This document shows, piece by piece, positions 45,455 to 58,931 of a stretch of DNA of 64,000 bases (position 1 is the first letter of the stretch; each line of letters begins with the position of its first letter). The translations under genes were made by a program, and so were the position numbers. The DNA lies in the NCBI GenBank assembly GCA_963682055.1, contig OY821742.1, positions 30,847,060 through 30,911,059 on the forward strand, given 5' to 3'. The notes below the pieces were generated by a model. It worked only from the letters and a program-made list of their open reading frames with translations, did not search any database and was not told the DNA's origin. The stretch comes from Primula veris (taxonomy: Eukaryota > Streptophyta > Magnoliopsida > Ericales > Primulaceae).

Positions 45455-48400
45455 TTCTCCCCAACTTAAAAAAAAATTCGTCCCGAAATTTAGCACATAC
45501 TATTGTCGCCCAAAAACTAGTTCAACCCATATACATGTTCTCACACCTCAAAACCACTTTGAAGGGTAAAATAAATCATAAAGCCAAAATAATAGAAAAA
45601 CAAAAGAAAGGTAAAGCGAACTTAAAATTAAGCGAAAAATTGTTAACAATTTCCACCAAAGAATGATCACCCACCGCACATTACTTTACCACACTCAAAA
45701 GAAAGATCACATAATTCATTCTACTGACCAGACAAATTACATTTAAATCCATAAAACCACGTAAACATATATTCACCGACTACCGACTACCAACTACCGA
45801 CTACCGACTACCGACTGATGAAAATAAGATAATCACATCATATCACATGCATGTACTAGAAGTCCTACTATATCATCCCAGAAATATTTACTCACCAAAC
45901 AACGCTATTCAAGACAGAAATGACCATTAGTGTTTACGAATACTAGTAGAAAAACCAAATAATATATCAAACGGCAGTTCTAAATATGTCACATTGAATA
46001 GTTCACTCAGACAAATAATTAAAAACTTATATTCACATGTTGCTAGCTCAACATCAATATAAAACAGACACTTCCCAAACAAGTCTCACAATTAAATTGC
46101 ATTAACAAAGCATGGTCTCACTACATAAACAGTTACATACCTCAATGATAAACGATTTAAATTAATAAAATGCATAATGTAGTTGACACACAAGATTTAA
46201 TCACAAAGAAAGATATACGAACTTTCCATTTACAAATATGGATGACGACTATGTATTAGTGTCAATTTTCTTTTTCAACCAAATTATATAAGCATTTAAT
46301 TAGTATAAATAGATTAGTATAAATAGATTCCCATACGATAACTAAAATTAAATTAAATACACCAATTTACATTTCATCAACATAGTACAAAAGGACACGC
46401 ATGTAATAGATGATCACCATCACAACCATTTTCACCCAATTACTACATCTAAATACATATACGTGTTACAAAAACTCATTGCCATATTATTTGGATATCC
46501 CTTGCATCATCATACACATACATCACATGCACTTAGCCACATACCAGAACCTAAAACCCACCACTATATAACGCTATAAAATTATTAAAAGAATACTCTC
46601 ACAACACTTTTATTTTCTCAAGTAAAGTAATAATAAAGAAAATTATATCACGTCTAACTAACTCGCAAACGATTTTTATTTTCCAAAACCACTTACAAAT
46701 ATATTAATTTATATAGATCGATATAACGTACCAACAATATTTAGGAGAAAAAAAAATTACTTTTTATCAACTCAACGGTACAGCTACTAACTTCACCTCA
46801 CGCCAAACTTTGGTACACAAATTCTTAATAATTACCAAAATAAATAAATATTGAAAGAACTGATTGAGTTACTAGGAATAAATCACTGAGCTACACACAA
46901 TAAACTTAAGCATATTTCTTAATCAAGACATACTTGTTTCATGGGTCCATCACAAAAAAATATATAAAAAGACCACTGCGACTAATAAGAATGAACCAGA
47001 TGGTTAGTACATGAACTTATAACTTTAATAAATATATTCACATGAACACAAAATATGGTTATTATATTAAACACTCCACCATCTTATTGTAGCTATATGC
47101 CCCCAACACAATATATATAGGTAGAACGTATATTAATCACCATTTTGCCATGTCCTCACATAGGCGTCGTGTCTATAAAATCACAAAATCATCTTAACTC
47201 CTACACTCAGTCTTAAATAGTAGACTCCAGATTGCATATTATATATAGCACACTTATCTTGATCCTATTCTGAAAAAGATGTTTAAGAAAATAATGGGCA
47301 TGGATTGTCATAACATCAAACACTAAGGTACATAGCAAAAGTTAAACAATCCACCAATACACAATTAAGAAGAACATCAAATATATCTCCAATTAATATA
47401 ACTTGAGCACAAAGTGCACAATAAATTGTCATATCACAATTCTATCAGGCTTTTTAAAAAAAAAAAACACCAAGTGAAATTTACTAAATGGAAGTAAATG
47501 TAATAAAAGTTTTGCAATAAAATTCGGGGAAATTATATGTAAACACATGAAATTATAAACACTAAAATTATACAATCTTGCACCTCCACATCAATCTATA
47601 CTGCTAGATTTTACTCAGACAATATTATAACAAAGAAAACAAACACTCTAATGATTCGGAATCTACAACAACAACAACAACAACAAACCTATAATGTCTT
47701 GCTCATGTTACCCCATTTTTCACAGAAAACATAAAGATAATCCCAACATAATTGATAATCCGCACAGTAAGCCACTTTGAGTTTTTAGACGTCAATGGAA
47801 TAAACCTGACACGTTGTCCTACAAAGATGGTGTCTACGAAAAAGGAGATACTTAAAAAGAAAACTATTTTCTCAATGGCACATAATACACGTACAAGTGA
47901 AGATAAATAAATAAATAAATAATCTTAAGTATTAGGCGAATCACCCTATTTTGTCTATAATTTGGCCGGATTAACGCAAATAAACAAAGATTAACAAGAA
48001 TCTCTAATAATAAATTCGTTTTATTCAATAACTATAAAATGATAAACCATTGGGCCTACAATCTCAACACGTCACCTACCGGTATTTGGTTATTAAATTT
48101 ATTTAATAGTCACATTGCATCGTCACTAATATTACTTACGAACCGTCACTACTTACACACCAAAACACACGCTATATAATTCCACTGAAACCAGAACAAA
48201 AATTGCACACTTGGCATATAGTCACATAGTCGCGACGATAAAAGGAATTACACCAACATTTGGGGTTATAGTTAAAAGTGCTAAAATCAAAATAACAGTC
48301 TTTACACTACCGTTCACATCACACCTATCCTAAACATAATATCATGTTTTAGGATATTTTCAAATAGTTTACGTATACCAATCACATTTCAATTACTAAT

Positions 48401-49367
48401 AAACAGTCACACGACATAAAAATCAAGCAAGTAATTATTACTAAAACACCATTTATTTTATCATTTCTCCCTTGCGTCACACCGAAATCATAAATACTCT
48501 TGCGTCACACTGAAATCATAAATAACAGCAATGCTACACATAACTAAGTTAATCAAAGGCAAAACCATACTCTAAGCTTTAAAGAATACTTGTGACAACA
48601 CGATTAATATAATGAATTATCCATTTTATTAGTGAAAAAATGTACTCCAGTGAATAAAAATATAACTCGTATAGTGTTGAGGAATAATCCACTGTACGTG
48701 CCAAATCAACCGCAAACGCTTCATATGTAAACAAATGTACCTCTCATAACATGTCAAACACTTCAACCAACAAACTATAAGATCTAAAACTAATGTGATT
48801 CAACATAAAAAGTTACCAAACTTAACACCATGCTCAATATGGATAACACTTAAAAAGGATACCATATACACACGGCCTACAGAGTACAACGAAAACATGA
48901 AACAAACTAAACGTCTACAAATCCTACTTATCTACACAAATATCAATCCTTCTTAACCCATCGTAATTTAGTTTCAGTAACTAACAATCATAAAAACAAT
49001 CCATTGGAAGGCACCACCACAATACTCGATCAATACATGTAGCACATAACAGATATTTCTATATCATCACACCACGAGTAACACACAACTGGATATGTCC
49101 ACCAACTAAAACCTTTCACATTCAACAAACACGAAACCGTTTAACAAGAACCATATATACACCCATTAAAACGGATCAACTTACAATACAATATAAGTCA
49201 ACCAAACTTGAATGTAAACAAACAACCAAATACACCACATGGATTTTGAAAAATGCAGATTTTCTTAAAATGTCTTACACCACCAAGTATCACCCCTTCC
49301 CGTGTGTGCCTATCCTACCCAACAGGCAACCAAGGTAATCGGAACCCGGTTAGCTCTGATACCAAAC
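45455..49367 (-). mobile_element. Array internal region 2 (3913 bp, non-coding)
   Basis: Same length and structure as internal region 1. Private changes noticed: one base in the A run next to the polypurine tract (about 45476) and CACATGAAC in place of CACACGAAC at about 47041-47049. Heptamer repeat at about 45777-45817 and primer site at 49353-49364 are preserved. No coding frame. Confidence 0.92.
49353..49364 (-). other. Primer binding site of array unit 2
   Basis: TGGTATCAGAGC on the minus strand, three bases after the end of LTR3. Confidence 0.95.
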
Positions 49368-51352
49368 TGTCACGCCCCGGATTTTGGATAACCCGGGTCG
49401 TGAATGTAAATTAAAATAAAAAGGAAAAAAGTTAAAATAACGAAACATGCAGAAAGTCATTCGATAATATGCTAATCAATAGAACCAAATAAATACTTCA
49501 GGCCATGCCGATAATCACATTTGATTCACTAAATTGGCCTAAGGGTAGCCAACGGTGTTCAAATGTGACAACACAAACAAGACAATACGTTTTTAGAAAA
49601 TTTCGGCATGAGCTTCGCGTATCTACTTGTTTCCAATAAATTAGACCTGTCTGAAACAACATATAACAAAATCGCAACGCGATTACCAAATAATCCAAAA
49701 TCAAATCCAACCCAGCTGACATTCTATAAAATAGCGTAATCTAAAATAAACTTGCATTAAACGCCTATTAGGTCCACAAGGCTCAAAATGAGGTAATACC
49801 AAAATGAATAAAAACAAGTCTGACGTGCGCACGATCACGTGTAATATGATAATGAGCCCCATGCAAGCATTCTAAACTTCGCCACAGTCTACATCAACAC
49901 CTGTACATCGATCATGAACAAAATGTACAGAAAACAATCTCACTTTAAAAACGGCGCGTGCTACTAAGCACGCACACACAATCCTAACATGGCAAATATG
50001 ATATCTTGGCAAATAATGACAAAGGCAATTGCACGAAAAACACATCAACAAATATAACTCGCAACACAAGTAAATGAACATATAATCAAGATCAACTGAA
50101 TTAATAATAAAACAAAATAAAATAAAACAAAACAAAACAAAACAAAATAAAACAAGACTCAACGAAACACAAAGTCGGGATTGCCTCACATGTACCCACT
50201 TTTAGAGCCACTCTGCTCTAGGACCCAAAGTGCAATGGTTCCCTCACCCATATTCTGACACTAACACGTGACCAAAATATATGGGGCCGGCTTTAAGGGG
50301 ACTAACCCTATGGTACCGATATACCTAATCCTTGCGCAAGTTTCCGGGATCTCACCGTAAGCTGACACAGCTCCGCCTTAACACTTGGTACTGCAATCCC
50401 TAAAATAAATATAAAAGACTCCGAATACCAAACACGAAAACAGTAAACTCCACAATAAAACAAAAAACACATTTTATAATATTCGATGTAATTAAATAAA
50501 CATATCACCACAAAAATATACACGGTATCACCACAAGAGTATACACGATATCACCACTATCACACTTTCACCACTTTCACGTTTTAAAAAAAATATTTAA
50601 TCAAATAACACATTTAAATCACCTTATTATAAAAATAGTAAAATCGCCATACACAATATAATCACCATAAAAATAACGATGCGAAGCCGTTACACACAAA
50701 ATACAATAACATGATGCAATACACACTAACCAACCAACTAACCATTTACATAGCCTAGCATACAACAAACAACACATAAAAACCGTCTTTAAAGCGAAAC
50801 CATATTCTTCCCCCTTACCTACGCAAACAAGAGCTCGTTTGTCAAAAAACTCCAAACTCAAGTCGAAAGCCCAACGAACAGTTAGAAGCAGATCTGGACA
50901 GCCCAATAACGGTCCTTAAACAGTCCCTAAACGTAATTAAAACGAGCTACGGATTAATATAAAAACACCTAATTCGGATTATAGCCAATATTCCCAAAAA
51001 TGGGTTTTTATAAAAGTTAAAATCAGATGAAACGGCTTACACGGATAGATAGCTCTCGAAAAATAGGCTAAGAAAACATATTTGATTGTCGAAAACAGAC
51101 ACCCGATGACCTCGTAATCACCCCTCGAAGTCGCAGCCTTAAAACCCTAAACCGCACCCACTACCGCCACCTACCACCGCAGCCTGGCCGATCATCGGAG
51201 TTGGCTGCCAAGTCGCTGACTTCGGTCAGTCTCCCTCCGTCATGTCTTCTCTCTCTACCTCTCCGTTCTATGTATGTATATATGTATTCGATGCATATAT
51301 GTATATGTATATGTATATATATGTATATATGTGTGACTGTGTATGTATGTAG

Positions 51353-51383
<31 letters not shown>

Positions 51384-51576
51384 GGTATTAGCTTATTTAA
51401 TTAATAGTCTAGCCCATATAGTTATTACTAATTACAAATATAACCCAATATTATTGTTACATAAGACATTACTACATTATTTATTTCACATATATACAAT
51501 TACACAATACATTAATATCATTTTAGAAAAATAATACAAATAAATAATAAATACCCAAAATTTCCAAGTCGTTACA
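49368..51576 (-). repeat. Array LTR3 (inner; 2209 bp)
   Basis: Four bases longer than the others because of two extra TA units in the dinucleotide run (about 51353-51381). One substitution is visible at about 51404 (TTAATAGTCT for TTACTAGTCT). At the ten positions private to LTR1 or LTR4 it has the consensus base. Confidence 0.95.
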
Positions 51577-54500
51577 TTCTCCCCAACTTAAAAAAAATTT
51601 CGTCCCGAAATTTAGCACATACTATTGTCGCCCAAAAACTAGTTCAACCCATATACATGTTCTCACACCTCAAAACCACTTTGAAGGGTAAAATAAATCA
51701 TAAAGCCAAAATAATAGAAAAACAAAAGAAAGGTAAAGCGAACTTAAAATTAAGCGAAAAATTGTTAACAATTTCCACCAAAGAATGATCACCCACCGCA
51801 CATTACTTTACCACACTCAAAAGAAAGATCACATAATTCATTCTACTGACCAGACAAATTACATTTAAATCCATAAAACCACGTAAACATATATTCACCG
51901 ACTACCGACTACCAACTACCGACTACCGACTACCGACTGATGAAAATAAGATAATCACATCATATCACATGCATGTACTAGAAGTCCTACTATATCATCC
52001 CAGAAATATTTACTCACCAAACAACGCTATTCAAGACAGAAATGACCATTAGTGTTTACGAATACTAGTAGAAAAACCAAATAATATATCAAACGGCAGT
52101 TCTAAATATGTCACATTGAATAGTTCACTCAGACAAATAATTAAAAACTTATATTCACATGTTGCTAGCTCAACATCAATATAAAACAGACACTTCCCAA
52201 ACAAGTCTCACAATTAAATTGCATTAACAAAGCATGGTCTCACTACATAAACAGTTACATACCTCAATGATAAACGATTTAAATTAATAAAATGCATAAT
52301 GTAGTTGACACACAAGATTTAATCACAAAGAAAGATATACGAACTTTCCATTTACAAATATGGATGACGACTATGTATTAGTGTCAATTTTCTTTTTCAA
52401 CCAAATTATATAAGCATTTAATTAGTATAAATAGATTAGTATAAATAGATTCCCATACGATAACTAAAATTAAATTAAATACACCAATTTACATTTCATC
52501 AACATAGTACAAAAGGACACGCATGTAATAGATGATCACCATCACAACCATTTTCACCCAATTACTACATCTAAATACATATACGTGTTACAAAAACTCA
52601 TTGCCATATTATTTGGATATCCCTTGCATCATCATACACATACATCACATGCACTTAGCCACATACCAGAACCTAAAACCCACCACTATATAACGCTATA
52701 AAATTATTAAAAGAATACTCTCACAACACTTTTATTTTCTCAAGTAAAGTAATAATAAAGAAAATTATATCACGTCTAACTAACTCGCAAACGATTTTTA
52801 TTTTCCAAAACCACTTACAAATATATTAATTTATATAGATCGATATAACGTACCAACAATATTTAGGAGAAAAAAAAATTACTTTTTATCAACTCAACGG
52901 TACAGCTACTAACTTCACCTCACGCCAAACTTTGGTACACAAATTCTTAATAATTACCAAAATAAATAAATATTGAAAGAACTGATTGAGTTACTAGGAA
53001 TAAATCACTGAGCTACACACAATAAACTTAAGCATATTTCTTAATCAAGACATACTTGTTTCATGGGTCCATCACAAAAAAATATATAAAAAGACCACTG
53101 CGACTAATAAGAATGAACCAGATGGTTAGTACATGAACTTATAACTTTAATAAATATATTCACACGAACACAAAATATGGTTATTATATTAAACACTCCA
53201 CCATCTTATTGTAGCTATATGCCCCCAACACAATATATATAGGTAGAACGTATATTAATCACCATTTTGCCATGTCCTCACATAGGCGTCGTGTCTATAA
53301 AATCACAAAATCATCTTAACTCCTACACTCAGTCTTAAATAGTAGACTCCAGATTGCATATTATATATAGCACACTTATCTTGATCCTATTCTGAAAAAG
53401 ATGTTTAAGAAAATAATGGGCATGGATTGTCATAACATCAAACACTAAGGTACATAGCAAAAGTTAAACAATCCACCAATACACAATTAAGAAGAACATC
53501 AAATATATCTCCAATTAATATAACTTGAGCACAAAGTGCACAATAAATTGTCATATCACAATTCTATCAGGCTTTTTAAAAAAAAAAAACACCAAGTGAA
53601 ATTTACTAAATGGAAGTAAATGTAATAAAAGTTTTGCAATAAAATTCGGGGAAATTATATGTAAACACATGAAATTATAAACACTAAAATTATACAATCT
53701 TGCACCTCCACATCAATCTATACTGCTAGATTTTACTCAGACAATATTATAACAAAGAAAACAAACACTCTAATGATTCGGAATCTACAACAACAACAAC
53801 AACAACAAACCTATAATGTCTTGCTCATGTTACCCCATTTTTCACAGAAAACATAAAGATAATCCCAACATAATTGATAATCCGCACAGTAAGCCACTTT
53901 GAGTTTTTAGACGTCAATGGAATAAACCTGACACGTTGTCCTACAAAGATGGTGTCTACGAAAAAGGAGATACTTAAAAAGAAAACTATTTTCTCAATGG
54001 CACATAATACACGTACAAGTGAAGATAAATAAATAAATAAATAATCTTAAGTATTAGGCGAATCACCCTATTTTGTCTATAATTTGGCCGGATTAACGCA
54101 AATAAACAAAGATTAACAAGAATCTCTAATAATAAATTCGTTTTATTCAATAACTATAAAATGATAAACCATTGGGCCTACAATCTCAACACGTCACCTA
54201 CCGGTATTTGGTTATTAAATTTATTTAATAGTCACATTGCATCGTCACTAATATTACTTACGAACCGTCACTACTTACACACCAAAACACACGCTATATA
54301 ATTCCACTGAAACCAGAACAAAAATTGCACACTTGGCATATAGTCACATAGTCGCGACGATAAAAGGAATTACACCAACATTTGGGGTTATAGTTAAAAG
54401 TGCTAAAATCAAAATAACAGTCTTTACACTACCGTTCACATCACACCTATCCTAAACATAATATCATGTTTTAGGATATTTTCAAATAGTTTACGTATAC

Positions 54501-55489
54501 CAATCACATTTCAATTACTAATAAACAGTCACACGACATAAAAATCAAGCAAGTAATTATTACTAAAACACCATTTATTTTATCATTTCTCCCTTGCGTC
54601 ACACCGAAATCATAAATACTCTTGCGTCACACTGAAATCATAAATAACAGCAATGCTACACATAACTAAGTTAATCAAAGGCAAAACCATACTCTAAGCT
54701 TTAAAGAATACTTGTGACAACACGATTAATATAATGAATTATCCATTTTATTAGTGAAAAAATGTACTCCAGTGAATAAAAATATAACTCGTATAGTGTT
54801 GAGGAATAATCCACTGTACGTGCCAAATCAACCGCAAACGCTTCATATGTAAACAAATGTACCTCTCATAACATGTCAAACACTTCAACCAACAAACTAT
54901 AAGATCTAAAACTAATGTGATTCAACATAAAAAGTTACCAAACTTAACACCATGCTCAATATGGATAACACTTAAAAAGGATACCATATACACACGGCCT
55001 ACAGAGTACAACGAAAACATGAAACAAACTAAACGTCTACAAATCCTACTTATCTACACAAATATCAATCCTTCTTAACCCATCGTAATTTAGTTTCAGT
55101 AACTAACAATCATAAAAACAATCCATTGGAAGGCACCACCACAATACTCGATCAATACATGTAGCACATAACAGATATTTCTATATCATCACACCACGAG
55201 TAACACACAACTGGATATGTCCACCAACTAAAACCTTTCACATTCAACAAACACGAAACCGTTTAACAAGAACCATATATACACCCATTAAAACGGATCA
55301 ACTTACAATACAATATAAGTCAACCAAACTTGAATGTAAACAAACAACCAAATACACCACATGGATTTTGAAAAATGCAGATTTTCTTAAAATGTCTTAC
55401 ACCACCAAGTATCACCCCTTCCCGTGTGTGCCTATCCTACCCAACAGGCAACCAAGGTAATCGGAACCCGGTTAGCTCTGATACCAAAC
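51577..55489 (-). mobile_element. Array internal region 3 (3913 bp, non-coding)
   Basis: Equal in length to the other two. It shares CACCATGCTC with internal 2 and CACACGAAC with internal 1. I noticed no substitution of its own. Heptamer repeat at about 51899-51939 and primer site at 55475-55486 are intact. This is the internal region next to the outer 5' LTR. Confidence 0.92.
55475..55486 (-). other. Primer binding site of array unit 3
   Basis: TGGTATCAGAGC on the minus strand, three bases after the end of LTR4. This is the primer site a transcript started in the outer 5' LTR would use. Confidence 0.95.
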
Positions 55490-57694
55490 TGTCACGCCCC
55501 GGATTTTGGATAACCCGGGTCGTGAATGTAAATTAAAATAAAAAGGAAAAAAGTTAAAATAACGAAACATGCAGAAAGTCATTCGATAATATGCTAATCA
55601 ATAGAACCAAATAAATACTTCAGGCCATGCCGATAATCACATTTGATTCACTAAATTGGCCTAAGGGTAGCCAACGGTGTTCAAATGTGACAACACAAAC
55701 AAGACAATACGTTTTTAGAAAATTTCGGCATGAGCTTCGCGTATCTACTTGTTTCCAATAAATTAGACCTGTCTGAAACAACATATAACAAAATCGCAAC
55801 GCGATTACCAAATAATCCAAAATCAAATCCAACCCAGCTGACATTCTATAAAATAGCGTAATCTAAAATAAACTTGCATTAAACGCCTATTAGGTCCACA
55901 AGGCTCAAAATGAGGTAATACCAAAATGAATAAAAACAAGTCTGACGTGCGCACGATCACGTGTAATATGATAATGAGCCCCATGCAAACATTCTAAACT
56001 TCGCCACAGTCTACATCAACACCTGTATATCGATCATGAACAAAATGTACAGAAAACAATCTCACTTTAAAAACGGCGCGTGCTACTAAGCACGCACACA
56101 CAATCCTAACATGGCAAATATGATATCTTGGCAAATAATGACAAAGGCAATTGCACGAAAAACACATCAACAAATATAACTCGCAACACAAGTAAATGAA
56201 CATATAATCAAGATCAACTGAATTAATAATAAAACAAAATAAAATAAAACAAAACAAAACAAAACAAAATAAAACAAGACTCAACGAAACACAAAGTCGG
56301 GATTGCCTCACATGTACCCACTTTTAGAGCCACTCTGCTCTAGGACCCAAAGTGCAATGGTTCCCTCACCCATATTCTGACACTAACACGTGACCAAAAT
56401 ATATGGGGCCGGCTTTAAGGGGACTAACCCTATGGTACCGATATACCTAATCCTTGCGCAAGTTTCCGGGATCTCACCGTAAGCTGACACAGCTCCGCCT
56501 TAACACTTGGTACTGCAATCCCTAAAATAAATATAAAAGACTCCGAATACCAAACACGAAAACAGTAAACTCCACAATAAAACAAAAAACACATTTTATA
56601 ATATTCGATGTAATTAAATAAACATATCACCACAAAAATATACACGGTATCACCACAAGAGTATACACGATATCACCACTATCACACTTTCACCACTTTC
56701 ACGTTTTAAAAAAAATATTTAATCAAATAACACATTTAAATCACCTTATTATAAAAATAGTAAAATCGCCATACACAATATAATCACCATAAAAATAACG
56801 ATGCGAAGCCGTTACACACAAAATACAATAACATGATGCAATACACACTAACCAACCAACTAACCATTTACATAGCCTAGCATACAACAAACAACACATA
56901 AAAACCGTCTTTAAAGCGAAACCATATTCTTCCCCCTTACCTACGCAAACAAGAGCTCGTTTGTCAAAAAACTCCAAACTCAAGTCGAAAGCCCAACGAA
57001 CAGTTAGAAGCAGATCTGGACAGCCCAATAACGGTCCTTAAACAGTCCCTAAACGTAATTAAAACGAGCTACGGATTAATATAAAAACACCTAATTCGGA
57101 TTATAGCCAATATTCCCAAAAATGGGTTTTTATAAAAGTTAAAATCAGATGAAACGGCTTACACGGATAGATAGCTCTCGAAAAATAGGCTAAGAAAACA
57201 TATTTGATTGTCGAAAACAGACACCCGATGACCTCGTAATCACCCCTCGAAGTCGCAGCCTTAAAACCCTAAACCGCACCCACTACCGCCACCTACCACC
57301 GCAGCCTGGCCGATCATCGGAGTCGGCTGCCAAGTCGCTGACTTCGGTCAGTCTCCCTCCGTCATGTCTTCTCTCTCTACCTCTCCGTTCTATGTATGTA
57401 TATATGTATTCGATGCATATATGTATATGTATATGTATATATATGTATATATGTGTGACTGTGTATGTATGTAGATATATATATATATATATATATATTT
57501 AGGTATTAGCTTATTTAATTACTAGTCTAGCCCATATAGTTATTACTAATTACAAATATAACCCAATATTATTGTTACATAAGACATTACTACATTATTT
57601 ATTTCACATATATACAATTACACAATACATTAATATCATTTTAGAAAAATAATACAAATAAATAATAAATACTCAAAATTTCCGAGTCGTTACA
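55490..57694 (-). repeat. Array LTR4 (outer, 5' LTR; 2205 bp)
   Basis: Carries five private transitions at 55989, 56028, 57324, 57673 and 57684, none shared with LTR1-3. Its right end GTTACA is followed by the target duplication TTTTT (57695-57699) and then LINE F. Confidence 0.95.
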
Positions 57695-57699
57695 TTTTT
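57695..57699. repeat. Right target-site duplication of the array (TTTTT)
   Basis: Partner of 37127-37131. LINE F continues directly after it on the + coordinate, that is, upstream in the LINE. Confidence 0.9.
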
Positions 57700-58753
57700 G
57701 CTTAGCCATACTTTCTTCATCATCAAGAATACTAAGCAGGTTGTACTTAGCCTTATTAAGAGAAGCCCGGGAAACAGAGACATCCCCTTTATCAAATAAC
57801 ACTTAAGCATTATGAAGATATTCCCTAGCATTGTTAACAATAGCATTAATATCTTTGCCTTTAACAATAGTAAGATTTTTTAGAGCCATTTTAACAGTAT
57901 TCAGTTTTTTGCAAACAATGTACATCTTAGTACCATAGAAGTTGGTATTCCAAGCTTTAGAAATAGTGTCGTCAAATTCTTTAAAATTTGCCCAAAAATT
58001 GAAAATTCTAAAGGGCTTAGGGCCAAAAGCAAAGTTTTTGCTAAAAGTTACAACAATAGGAGTGTGATCAGAGATATCATGAGGGAGAAAATTAGCCTCA
58101 GCATTTTTAAAGTAGGAAATCCAATCATTATTAACAAGAACTCTATCAATTTTCCTCTGAATGGACATAGTATCCCAGTTGTTACACCAGGAGTACTTAA
58201 GTCCATTAAATCTCAAATCATCTAGAGAAGCATTATTAATACAAAAATAAAAATCATTACAATGATGAGGCCATTTCTTGGTACCCCCTTTTCTATCAGA
58301 AGGATATCTAATAGCATTAAAATCCCCCATAACAACCCAAGGCATATTAATCGTATTGTTAGAGAGAGTAATAACATCATTCCACAACTGAGTTATAACA
58401 CTATGATGATTATCCGCATACACAAAAGTAGCAAGAAAGTTGTCATTAGTATTAATGTGCAGCATGTTACATTGAATAAACTGCGTACTAGCTTTCAAAA
58501 CAGAGCAACCCCAAATAGAGGGGTCAAAAGCAATAATGATTCTACCATAAGGAGCTTGGACAATGTTGCTAACATAACTCTAGTTCGGAAAAGTGTATCG
58601 ACAAGTACTGTCCAACCTATGAGCAGAGATTTTAGTCTCAAGCACACCAATACAGGTGAGGTTATTTTTATTAATCAACAATTTAATAGCATCTTGTTTC
58701 TTTTTCTTATTTAAACCCCTAATGTTCCAACACCCTATTTTATTCGCATCCAT
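57700..58753 (-). pseudogene. LINE F ORF2 N-terminal part: AP endonuclease
   Basis: ORF2 opens with MDANKIGCWNIRGLN (58753 on the minus strand), the first block of an AP-like endonuclease. GVLETKIS supplies the catalytic Glu. After one stop near 58580 a 231-codon frame (58498-57803) follows with MPWVVMGDFNAIRYPSDR, LKYSWCNNWDTMSIQRKIDR and ISDHTPIVVTF, which contain the Asp/Asn and Asp-His catalytic residues. A second stop near 57803 precedes SILDDEESMAKQK, which ends at the array. The enzyme would nick the target DNA to prime reverse transcription. Start chosen because the WNIRG block follows within ten residues and ORF1 ends about 180 bp upstream. Confidence 0.92.
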
Positions 58754-58931
58754 ATCAAACTAAATATTTGGTGGAATCATTAGCATCTACCTCAGTGCCA
58801 AGCTTTTTAAGCTCTTTCACATGTTTTTTCCTCTCTTTCTTTAGTCTGTTTCTTTCATTTTTTTCATCCTGATTTTTTCTTACGTGCATAGTCTAGGCTT
58901 CTATCACATTGTTATCATCACTTCTATCCTC

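Larger units (their letters stand above)
37132..57694 (-). mobile_element. Tandem LTR-retrotransposon array: four LTRs, three internal regions (20,563 bp)
   Basis: The order along the window is LTR1 (37132-39336), internal 1, LTR2 (43250-45454), internal 2, LTR3 (49368-51576), internal 3, LTR4 (55490-57694). LTR starts are spaced 6118, 6118 and 6122 bp. Primer sites and polypurine tracts all point to the minus strand, so LTR4 is the 5' LTR of the whole and LTR1 the 3' LTR. Units are almost identical: I noticed only about a dozen substitutions and a 4-bp dinucleotide gain in 20 kb. The element has no gag or pol. The GGGACGAAATT stretch beside the polypurine tract, the TGTAACG start and the tRNA-Met site point to a non-autonomous derivative of a chromovirus-like Ty3/gypsy element, comparable to the LARD class. 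An assembly artefact adding units cannot be excluded from sequence alone. Confidence 0.93.

Noticed and set aside
37132..57694. Interpretation as a satellite DNA or centromeric array with a 6.1-kb monomer
   Set aside because: Each unit has LTR ends, a primer site and a polypurine tract, and the block has a single 5-bp target duplication, so it is a retrotransposon tandem.
58262..58714. 150-codon frame on the + strand
   Set aside because: It is antisense to the LINE F endonuclease, where GDFNA and SDHTP are readable on the minus strand.
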